From: Catenulispora pinisilvae
Lineage (GTDB): Bacteria > Actinomycetota > Actinomycetes > Streptomycetales > Catenulisporaceae
Direction of reading: 5' to 3'
Assembly: GCF_015356865.1 (NCBI RefSeq)
Contig: NZ_JAAFZA010000002.1
Coordinates: forward strand, 90,092 to 154,091
Length of the DNA stretch: 64,000 bases
Below are positions 1-8,335 of the stretch, in pieces; positions within the stretch are counted from its first letter, which is position 1; the number at the start of each line of letters is the position of its first letter. The position numbers and the translations under genes are program-made. The notes below the pieces were generated by a model. It saw only the letters and a program-made list of their open reading frames with translations. It was not told the origin of the DNA and ran no database searches.

Positions 1-715
1 CGGCTGAACGCACCGGCCTACTGTTTCCGCGAGGCCGCTTGATACGACCTGTTGCGGGGATCTCGGACGTGTGACCGGAAATCACCTTCCCATCCGCGAC
101 TGACTTGCCAACCCGGGCCCGACCTGCGCTCGGGCGATCCTGATGGTGTTCGCTCCTCTTTTCTTCGTGTCCTACCAAACGGGGTACTGCTTCTTCACCT
201 GCGGTACTGCTTACTACCTACTGCATTTTCGCTACTGCCCGGCAGCCCCGGGCCTCATTCGGCCCGGCCGTCGGCTCCGGCGCGCCAATACCGCTGGCCC
301 CGGAACCCCATTGCCGTCCTGCCACTACTGCTCGCGCCAGTTCGTGTCTGCCGCGCTTCCTCGCCTGCTGTGGTTACGACAGGAACACTACCCACGCGAC
401 ATGCTCATGTCTACACCCACCGCGATAGATTTTCGCTAACCGATGCCGGAGGTGTCCTTCCCCCCAAGCCTCCAACGCGTCGCCTGCTGCCGAACCACGG
501 CCTGCCGCATATGGTCTGAGCAGGCACGATGGCAGCCTCGGGAGCCCCTGGGCGCGGTCCGACAGTTCCGCCGATCCGCCACGCCAGACGTCCGGATCGG
601 ATAGGCCGATCCGGTGACACGCAGCCGACACAGCCTGGACATGGCCGATTCAGATCCCCTGCGAGGCCGTTCTAATGCGATTGCCCGCTGGCTGCGGTAA
701 GCCAGTTCATCTGGC
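1..715. other. no supportable gene; left-edge region
   Basis: The first 42 bases can be read on the plus strand as the last 13 codons of a gene entering from the left, ending in TGA, but this is too short to identify. The remainder has only short overlapping reading frames on both strands with arginine- and proline-rich translations typical of non-coding GC-rich DNA. I see no ribosome binding site, tRNA or repeat here. Confidence 0.5.
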
Positions 716-1583
716 CTAGAAGAACAGGTACGCGGCACCGAACTCGGTGCCGGTTTCGGTGAGCAGGTCGACGGCGGCGGGGAAGTGCCGGCCGGCGGTG
801 GGAATCCAGATGAGCATCTCCCGGGCCTCATCGTGAGCCAGGCTGCGCGGCGAGCCGGCGAGTCGGCGGGTCCGGTAGTCCAGGATCCACGTTTCCCAGG
901 CGGTTTCGGCGCTCTCCGTGGAGATCTTGCCGAGCAACCAGCCGACGGTGCTGGCCCAGTCCTTGCGTTCGTCTTCGCTCGCCAAGCTGATGAAGACAGA
1001 GATCAGGCGGGCGATCAGCTCGTCATGTGCGGGCGCGCCCACTGCGATGTTCGCGACGGTCTCGACCACCGCCTTGCGCATCTTGCCTTCCAAACCTGCA
1101 AACGCGTCGGTGAAACACGGCTCGAGGAAACCGATCACTCGGCCGTTCCACGCCGGATGGGTGAGGAAGCCTTGCCACGCAGCCTCGGCTCGATGGTGAT
1201 TGGGATCGTCGGCCTGGCTCCAGTCGAAGCCCGGAACGATGTGCGCCGCTGTCCACGGCTCATCCATCGCGCACAGCAACGCGAGCGAGCGCCTAGCGAC
1301 GGCGAGAACGGCCAGGCGGTCCACGAAGTCGATGTCGAGCAATTCTTCGAGCGGTTCGCGTAGAGCGGGAGGGAAGACCGCTCCAGGCGTCACGGTCAGC
1401 GTGCCATTGTTGTGCGGCGATCTGGATGAAGGTGACGGTCAGGCTTCCGATCCAGTGGTAGCGAGCGGACCAGACGAAGAGCCGTTCCTCCGAAGCCTCG
1501 ATCTCAGGCAGACCCGCTCCGTCGCGTGCGCGTGCCGCGCCCCACAAGGTGGTGGCGAGTTGTTGGCAACGATCGAGTGTCAC
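716..1583 (-). pseudogene. frameshifted tail of a large protein, possibly SIR2-associated (DUF4020-like)
   Basis: Two minus-strand frames join into one protein-like sequence. The first 65 or so codons from the GTG at 1583 read as a helical segment ending near QQWHADRDAW. Coding then moves to another frame near 1380 and continues to the stop at 716, with stretches such as LEELLDIDFVDRLAVL and HPAWNGRVIGFLEPCF. The composition is that of a real soluble helical protein, unlike the other frames here. The sequence resembles the helical C-terminal region (DUF4020) found behind SIR2-like domains in bacterial defence proteins, but no SIR2 domain is present upstream, so only a tail is left. The family guess is weak; the single frameshift and the missing N-terminus are directly visible. 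Confidence 0.45.
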
Positions 1584-1657
1584 CGTAATGATGTCCTGCC
1601 GACCTGTAACGCCTGTATTACCTCTGAAACTAGGCCACCGGGCTCGACCTGGGATGA

Positions 1658-2642
<985 letters not shown>

Positions 2643-2750
2643 ACCGGCAGGCCAGACCCGGTAGCCGAGTTTCAGGAGTACTACAGGGTCCGCATTACGT
2701 GTCGCGCAGCCGGGACCGCGCCCACGCGTGAGTGGAGAAGGAGAGGGAGT

Positions 2751-2806
2751 GTCCCGTGGCGCGCCTTCTCCAGGCGCGTCTCCAGGCGCGCCGCGCGCCA
2801 CGGGAC
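2751..2806. repeat. inverted repeat with 14-bp perfect arms
   Basis: GTCCCGTGGCGCGC at 2751-2764 is exactly complementary to GCGCGCCACGGGAC at 2793-2806. The roughly 28-base spacer itself contains a short direct repeat, CTCCAGGCGCG, twice. No gene ends directly in front of it, so it could be the end of a lost mobile element or a terminator of a vanished gene. Confidence 0.6.
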
Positions 2807-2816
2807 GATCAGGTGT

Positions 2817-2848
2817 GGCCGGGCCCCGGCGCTGTTCGGGGCCCGGCC
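2817..2848. terminator. strong stem-loop, 12-bp perfect stem with 8-base loop
   Basis: GGCCGGGCCCCG (2817-2828) pairs perfectly with CGGGGCCCGGCC (2837-2848) around an 8-base loop. This is a rho-independent-type hairpin without a clear T tract, as is common in actinomycetes. Just after it, about 2850-2937, one plus frame reads like the end of a real protein (QTVTIKKGARSTAKFVLL followed by KD and a stop) but has no start, so a gene remnant may surround the hairpin. Confidence 0.5.
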
Positions 2849-3035
2849 GGTGTGCGTGGCGAGCCGGCAGGTGCAGACCGTCACGATCAAGAAGGGGGCG
2901 AGGAGCACGGCGAAGTTCGTGCTGCTGAAGGACTGACGGTGACCGGCAGTCCGATCGCCGAGTAGGCGCCCCGGAGGCGGGATCGCGCGAATGCGCGGTT
3001 CCGCACTCTGTGCTTCGCGCCGGAAATCAGTTCCC

Positions 3036-3051
3036 TGAGGACCGGTCCTCA
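3036..3051. promoter_or_regulatory. 16-bp perfect palindrome TGAGGACCGGTCCTCA, putative operator/promoter
   Basis: This perfect dyad lies 59 to 74 bases ahead of the start codon at 3110. Its 12-base core AGGACCGGTCCT recurs at 12645-12656 and 35032-35043, the first also roughly 75 bases ahead of a start codon. The position fits an operator or a promoter-overlapping regulator site. The function is inferred only from recurrence and placement. Confidence 0.45.
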
Positions 3052-3109
3052 CGCCGGGTGGCTACCCTCCCCAGCAAGGGCCGGGGCAGCAGAGAAGGCG
3101 AGACGTTCC

Positions 3110-4579
3110 ATGGCGGATCCCGACATGGCCGAACAACCTCCGCGGTTGGACGGCGCACCGGGCCCGGACCACGCGCCGGACTCGGACGACACCCCGGACT
3201 GGGACGACACGCCGGACCTGGACGACACCCCGGACCCGGACGACACCCCGGACTGGGACGACACCCCGGACTCGGACGGCAAGCGCCGCCGGACGGTTCT
3301 CGACCACATCAGGTCCGGCGTCTACGTGCTCCTTGGGATCGCGATGGTTGTGCTCTTCGCGCACGGACTGCTCGCGCTCGTCGAGCAGTCCACGTACACG
3401 CCGGGCACCGACGGCATCGCCCCCGCCTGGAGCAAGCCCACGCTCGGAGCCGCCGTCCGGGGAACCTGGGTCTACAGAGACGACCTCATCGTGGCCACTC
3501 CGAGCGCCGTGACCGCCTATCGGGCCGCGAACGGCGACCAGGACTGGACCTGGCCCGTGCCGGCCGGCAAGACGATCTGCCTGATGAGTCAGAGCGCTTC
3601 GACGCCGCGCGGAGCCGTCATCTACGGCACCGGCCAGAACTGCGGGAACCTCCAGGTCATCGACCTGGCCACCGGCAATCAGGTCTGGTCCGGCCCGGTC
3701 GATCTCACGGACTCCAAGGGTTTCAGCCCCAGCATCGGCACGGCCGGCCTGTCCATCAAGGGCTCTTACGTGCTAGCGCCCTATGGGGACAAGGACGTGG
3801 TCGCCATCGACGTGACCACCCATCGGCCGGTCTGGAACACCGAACAGAACCCGCCCGACTACAACTGCCCCTCGAATCGCGCGGTACTGGTGGGCACCGA
3901 GGCCTTCTACGCGGCCAGGTTCTGCGGGCGCGACAACAGCACCCAGATCTGGCGCCGCGACACCACCTCAGCAACCCCGGCGACCGCGATGAGCCTGCCG
4001 GGCGCCTGCACCGACCCCGATCTGCTCGCGGTCGGAAGCGATCTGATGGTGGTTTGCTCCGGCACCGGTGACGATGCGGCCCTTTACCTCGCGCTCCCGA
4101 GCTCCTCGTCCTTCATCAGGCTGAACGTTGCGAAGCCCGACTCGTGGCGGATCATGACTGACGCCTTCCCGGACTCAGGGCAGTTCACGCTCACGAACAT
4201 CCCCTTCCACGGCGACACGCTCTACATCCCCGAATTGACGGACCAACACCAGACCGACGCGATCACCGCGGTCGACCTCAGGAACGGAAAAACGCTGTGG
4301 TCCAAACCGGCCGGCCATAAGAAGGTCCAGGGGCTGCCCGGGGCCACAAGCACCGGAGCGCTCCTCGGATACCTGAAGGACTACGACGAATATGCGATCA
4401 CGACAATGGCCGCCTCGTCCGGGACCCAGTCCTCCGAGACGAGCTTCGACATCAGCACGCAGGAGTTGCCGAACACCTATGTGCTGGTAGCCGGCTACCT
4501 CATCGGCGTCGTCGACGACCCCGTGTCGCAGGGACCACAAGCCAACAACCACCAGCTGGTCGCCTACCGCCTGAGCTGA
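3110..4579 (+). CDS. membrane-anchored PQQ-like beta-propeller protein with acidic repeat head
   Basis: The 489-residue protein starts at an ATG behind GAAGGCGAG. Residues about 20-56 are a cytoplasmic acidic tandem repeat of the type DDTPDWDDTPDLDD. A basic KRRR patch follows, then one membrane segment at about 70-91, which predicts an N-in, C-out anchor. The remaining 400 residues are an extracytoplasmic beta-rich domain with recurring motifs of the kind VVAIDVTTHRPVW and AVDLRNGKTLWSKPAG. These are the PQQ-like (quinoprotein/BamB-like) repeats of a seven- or eight-bladed propeller. Several cysteines may form disulfides. The role is unknown; such proteins usually bind ligands or other proteins at the envelope. 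It stands alone, with a palindrome upstream and a hairpin downstream. Confidence 0.85.
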   Translation: MADPDMAEQPPRLDGAPGPDHAPDSDDTPDWDDTPDLDDTPDPDDTPDWDDTPDSDGKRRRTVLDHIRSGVYVLLGIAMVVLFAHGLLALVEQSTYTPGTDGIAPAWSKPTLGAAVRGTWVYRDDLIVATPSAVTAYRAANGDQDWTWPVPAGKTICLMSQSASTPRGAVIYGTGQNCGNLQVIDLATGNQVWSGPVDLTDSKGFSPSIGTAGLSIKGSYVLAPYGDKDVVAIDVTTHRPVWNTEQNPPDYNCPSNRAVLVGTEAFYAARFCGRDNSTQIWRRDTTSATPATAMSLPGACTDPDLLAVGSDLMVVCSGTGDDAALYLALPSSSSFIRLNVAKPDSWRIMTDAFPDSGQFTLTNIPFHGDTLYIPELTDQHQTDAITAVDLRNGKTLWSKPAGHKKVQGLPGATSTGALLGYLKDYDEYAITTMAASSGTQSSETSFDISTQELPNTYVLVAGYLIGVVDDPVSQGPQANNHQLVAYRLS

Positions 4580-4582
4580 GCC

Positions 4583-4602
4583 CCGGCGGCGGCAGCCGCC
4601 GG
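4583..4602 (+). terminator. hairpin after the propeller gene
   Basis: CCGGCGGC and GCCGCCGG form an 8-bp stem around a GGCA loop starting four bases after the TGA of the upstream gene. The placement supports a terminator, although there is no T tract. Confidence 0.55.
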
Positions 4603-4714
4603 TACGGCCAAGAACGCGGCGATGTTCAGAACTCAGTGCTCCAGCTGGAAGACGTAGGTGACGCCGAGCGAACGGCCTGTGGTTGGCAGCCTCCGCACAC
4701 GATCAGGGCGCCGG

Positions 4715-5165
4715 TCAGGACAGGGACACCGCGACGCGGAAGGCTCGGCCGACAAACTTGGGCGCCCTGACTCCTAGGGTGGTGTCGGTGATCAGCGCGT
4801 ACGGCATGGAGTCCGGGGACGCGGTGGTCGGGTACAGGTCCAGCGGCCTGTACTGCCGCACCCACGGACGGACCAGGTTCTGCGGGTCGCGGGAGATCAG
4901 AAAGATGTTCTCCAGGCCCTGCCCGCCAGGTCCGATGCCGGTGTTGGTGCCGTAGTAGGTGATGGGCAGGAAGCCGGGGACGGTGGCGCCGTTGGAGGGG
5001 ACCAGGGCGGTACCGGTGTCGGTGATGGTGGCGGTCATGATCGGCGTGATGCCGTCGGCCGCCAGCCCCACCGTGGCATCGACCCAGCCCAGCAGTGTCT
5101 CGCCGCCGGCCGCGGTGCCACGCCAGACCTTGTACAGCGTCGGCTGCGCGCCTTCCGGGCCGGAA
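4715..5165 (-). pseudogene. 5'-truncated gene of unknown function (about 150 C-terminal residues)
   Basis: The minus strand encodes a convincing protein end with segments such as TLYKVWRGTAAGGETLLGW, GFLPITYYGTNTG and YALITDTTLGVRAPKFVG, stopping at 4715. The open frame continues upstream to 5587, but beyond about 5165 that sequence is the antisense of a recombinase fragment on the plus strand, so the real coding part is cut there. The beta-rich style with repeated Asp/Pro turns recalls a phage- or particle-type structural protein, but I do not recognise the family. It appears to be a truncated remnant fused back to back with the integrase fragment. Confidence 0.4.
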
Positions 5166-5174
5166 GAACTCGCC

Positions 5175-5530
5175 TCCGTCGAGGTCGGCGACGTGACCCT
5201 ACCGAAGAAGGGATGGGGCAACGTCATCGTCCACGACCCAACCCCGGAGGTCGGCAAGCAGTGGACCGACAGCGGCGAGCGACGCGACGAACGGCCGGGA
5301 ATGAAGGGGCGGGCAGTCGGCACCACCCGGATCGTCCCGTTCCCGCCGGCGCTGGTAGAGATCCTGCGCGCGCACATCGAACGCGAAGAACTCAAGGAAG
5401 ACGACCTCCTCTTCCAGGGTGAAGGCGGGGCCCCGTTGGCCAGCGTCGTGTGCCGCCGGGCACTGGACCGGGCCCGCGAGGCCGTACTGACCGAACGCCA
5501 GCACAAGTCGCCAGTGCTCAAGCGCGTACG
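5175..5530 (+). pseudogene. fragment of a tyrosine site-specific recombinase
   Basis: Plus-strand translation gives an internal stretch of an actinobacterial phage-type integrase. VGDVTLPKKGWGNVIVHDP is followed by VGKQWTDSGERRDERPGMKG, VGTTRIVPFPPALVEILRAH and LKEDDLLFQGEGGAPLASV. This is the region between the catalytic Arg and the C-terminal HxxR motif. The N-terminal SAM-like domain, the Arg box and the HxxR...H...Y box are all missing, so it is not functional. It directly abuts the unrelated minus-strand fragment at about 5165, marking a rearrangement junction. Confidence 0.7.
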
Positions 5531-5600
5531 ACACCCGCACACAGAGCACGGTGCGGCCGGTCCTGGCAAGCCCTTCGAGCTTCGCACATGTCAACCAGCG

Positions 5601-5838
5601 TCACTCCGCGAGTCCCCAGCGCCGCTGGTAGGCAGCGCGTAGGCCGCCCGGCGGAACGTGCCCGGCCACGGAGTGGAGATGGACCTCGTTGCAGTAGCCG
5701 ATCCACGTCTCGACATCCGCGAACACCGAGGCCCGATCCGGCCAAGCCGCTCTCCCGATCTCCGCCTTCATGGACGCGAACCAACTCTTGGCCGCAGCGC
5801 TATCCAGGCAGGATCCAGTTCGGGATTGGCCTGCCCGC
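5601..5838 (-). pseudogene. C-terminal fragment of an IS3-family transposase (OrfB)
   Basis: The minus strand encodes the last ~80 residues of an IS3 OrfB. It includes AAAKSWFASMKAEIGR, where the catalytic Glu region has SWFASMKAEI, then VFADVETWIGYCNEVHLHS and LRAAYQRRWGLAE before the stop. The rest of the DDE core is absent. Between here and 6060 there is no intact gene, but the last codons before 6064 on the plus strand read GLFNEYQPAT, the tail typical of the integrase-type transposases found elsewhere in this window. Confidence 0.75.
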
Positions 5839-6060
5839 ACGTCTCGACGCCGCGTGTCGCCCTTGATGCAATTCCCCGCCGAGTACCATGATCGCGTCAC
5901 GTAATTCCCGCTGGGATCGGCCGGCCGCCCGACCCCACCAAGGTCACGGCATGGCACTACACGCACCGACGACGCCACGGCGCTCCGTTCTCCACCCAGA
6001 CCGCTCGGATTCACAGAAGACAACGCCTCGGGGGCTGTTCAACGAATACCAACCCGCGAC

Positions 6061-6195
6061 ATGAAGGCCCACGCCAGCACTGATGTCAGCGTTTCCGACC
6101 AGGACAGGCACGTCAAGGTGGTCGCCTGGTACGACAACGGATGGGGTTTGTCGAACCGCGTGGTCGACACGCCGGAACTCCTCACGGGCGGTTGA
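6061..6195 (+). pseudogene. gap: C-terminal fragment of glyceraldehyde-3-phosphate dehydrogenase
   Basis: Forty-four codons end in VKVVAWYDNGWGLSNRVVD plus TPELLTGG and a stop. This is the hallmark C-terminus of GAPDH, whose usual form is VKVVSWYDNEWGYSNR. Here the conserved Glu of NEW is replaced by Gly and the rest of the ~330-residue enzyme is missing. The fragment begins exactly where the transposase-tail remnant ends (ATGA overlap at 6061-6064), so it was probably stranded by an insertion or deletion. It cannot encode an enzyme. Confidence 0.75.
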
Positions 6196-6213
6196 CCCTC
6201 AATCAGGACTCGA

Positions 6214-6729
6214 TCAAAAGCCGTGGTGGCCGACGCCGGCATCCCCGCCGCCACTGTGACCTCCGGAATCGTGCCCGCCGCCGTGATGATGGTGGTGATG
6301 GCTGCCGTCCCCGCTCGAGCCGTTATCCGTCCACAACACGCCGGACCCGCGGTTGGAAGAGGTGCCGCGGCGCTCGGCGTTCGCTTGCCCGACGAGGTAC
6401 GCCACCACGAACCCGATGAGACTGACCACCGCGAAGCTGATCCCCGCTATGACACCGACATTCGACGAGGACGACGTCGACTGATTCAACGGCAGATTCC
6501 CAAATGTGTCGGACGAATCCGTCGGAGACGGATCCAGCGGATCCCACCCGCCGGAATTCCCTCCGTCCGTATCAGCCGCCACCGGAAACCCCACGGCCGC
6601 AGCCCTGGGAAGCACCGCGGAGTCGATGCTCCAATGCGGAGGGTCCGCCGCCGCGTGCGCCGCTCCGGAAAAGGCCAAGGCCACGACGGCCAGCGCCATC
6701 GCTGCGGCGCTATGACGAAACTTCGACAT
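6214..6729 (-). CDS. secreted/membrane protein with His-Gly-rich C-terminus
   Basis: The 171-residue product has a clear Sec signal peptide (residues 1-27, hydrophobic AMALAVVALAFSGAAHAAA). An extracytoplasmic Ser/Asp-rich linker follows, then a membrane segment at about 91-114 (VGVIAGISFAVVSLIGFVVA). The cytoplasmic tail is rich in His and Gly with six consecutive histidines and a final GVGHHGF. It therefore looks like a type I membrane protein. The His/Gly tail could bind transition metals, which is inference. No enzyme domain is visible. It is a single gene with IS debris on both sides. The ATG start lies behind a G-rich stretch and gives a full signal peptide, which supports the start. 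Confidence 0.7.
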   Translation of the reverse strand: MSKFRHSAAAMALAVVALAFSGAAHAAADPPHWSIDSAVLPRAAAVGFPVAADTDGGNSGGWDPLDPSPTDSSDTFGNLPLNQSTSSSSNVGVIAGISFAVVSLIGFVVAYLVGQANAERRGTSSNRGSGVLWTDNGSSGDGSHHHHHHGGGHDSGGHSGGGDAGVGHHGF

Positions 6730-6734
6730 CCCCG

Positions 6735-7132
6735 TACCCCCATGTCATCGTTGGATGATGGCGAGGACACGCTACCCGGAGGCGTGCTTCCTAATCGGCG
6801 CACGGCATATCAGTGCACGACCATCCAGCTCAGCACCGACGTCGACCGCAGCCACACGATCGTGCACAGCGCGACCAGCACCGCGACGCTTCACCCCAGC
6901 ACGCGCCGGAACAGCAGGCCCTCCGCGCCGACCTCGCCCGCCGCGGTGGCGGTGGCGATGGCGATGGCGATGGCGAAATCATCTTGCCCAGGACGCCTGT
7001 GTGACTCTGTTGCCCGTTGTGATGCTACGCGGCGGGGTCGAGTTCGAGGCTGTCCTTGCCGAGAACCTCGTCCGCGCTGGTCAGGTGCTATGTCCAGACG
7101 GCGGCGGGTTGCCGGTGGGATCGTGAGTTCTT
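6735..7132. other. no intact gene; simple repeat and small membrane-like remnant
   Basis: There is a short (GGCGAT/GGCGGT)n simple repeat at about 6945-6977. On the minus strand one frame reads VAVLVALCTIVWLRS, a membrane-like peptide, but it is broken by a stop and has no start signal. I see no supportable gene. Confidence 0.4.
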
Positions 7133-8225
7133 GTGCACCTGCGCTTCGCCTACGTCCTGACCGTCCGTATTGTCCCCGCGCTTGGACTGTGGCGGCGCGG
7201 CGACAATCACAAGACCATCGAGATACTGCTTCTACGCCACCAACTCGCCGTCTTGCAGCGGCAACTCGCCGCCACAGGAAGACGTCCGCGGCCTGACTGG
7301 GCGGATCGCGCGATCATCGCGTTGCTGGTCGTTCTGGTGCCCAAGGCGCGTCGTGCTGGATTGCGGCTGTTCACCACCCTGGACACGATCCTGCGCTGGC
7401 ATCGCGACCTGCTGCGCCGCCGCTGGGCGAAGAAGTCCCGCTCGAAGAACAGCCGCCCGGCCACGCACCGGAACATCAAGGCCCTGGTTCTGCGCCTGGC
7501 CCGCCAGAATCCTGCCTGGGGCTGTGGGCAGATCCACGGCGAGCTGGCCGGACTGGGCATCACCATCGCCGCCTCCGCCGTCTGGGAAATCCTCAAGACC
7601 GCTGGCGTCGACCCGGCGCCCCGACGCAGTTCGATCACCTGGACAAGCCTCCTGCGATCCCAAGCCGAAGGCATCGTGGCCTGCGACTTCCTCACCGCCG
7701 ATCTCCTGGGCGACACAAAGGTCTACGTCCTGGCCGTAATCGAGCATGCCACCCGCCGTATCCGCATCCTCGGCAGCACGCTCCATCCGACCGGCGAGTG
7801 GACCACGCAGATGGCCCGAAATATGGTCATGGACCTCGACGACGCAGCAGCCACGGTGAAGTTCCTGATCCGCGACCGCGGCTCCAACTTCACCGAAGCC
7901 TTCGACGCCGTCCTGGCCGATGCCGGCATCCGCACCGTGTTATGCAACGTGCGGACCCCGCGCATGAAACACGACCATGGAGCGCTGGATCGGCTCGGTC
8001 CGCCACGAACTCCTGAACCGCACCCTGATTTGGAACCACGAACATCTCCGCCAGATCCTGCACACTTACGAACTCCACCACAACAGCCACCGGCCGCACA
8101 CGAGCCTGTCCCAGGCCGCCCCGCTCAAGCCGCTGCCGCCGAACGTCACCGACCTCGACGCCTTCCGAATCCGACGAACCCGCCGCGCGGGCGGCGTCAT
8201 CAACGAATGGCGGCCGGCTGCTTGA
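7133..8225 (+). pseudogene. integrase-core (DDE) transposase with one frameshift
   Basis: The GTG-initiated frame begins with the usual leader and LLLRHQLAVLQRQLA. An HTH-like region with HRDLLRRRWA and the integrase core follow (VLAVIEHATRRIRILG, FLIRDRGSNFTEAFDAVLA, VRTPRMKHD). Near 7970 the frame shifts, and the C-terminal third (MERWIGSVRHELLNRTLIW, HHNSHRPHTSLSQAAPL, GGVINEWRPAA) continues in the next frame to 8225. All parts of a full-length transposase (~360 residues) are present, so a single indel separates it from an active gene, or it is expressed by frameshifting. The IS ends were not found. It is the best preserved of four related copies. Confidence 0.8.
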
Positions 8226-8335
8226 TCAGTCCGCAACCGCACCGACGACGGACGACGAATGCCGCCACGCCAACCACACCACGGCCTCGGCGCCCATGGG
8301 TGCTCACGCCGAGGCCGGCTTCCCTGGTCCCCGCC

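Noticed and set aside
716..1583. An intact SIR2-type defence gene
   Set aside because: Only a frameshifted tail is present, the SIR2 domain is missing and the family guess is weak.
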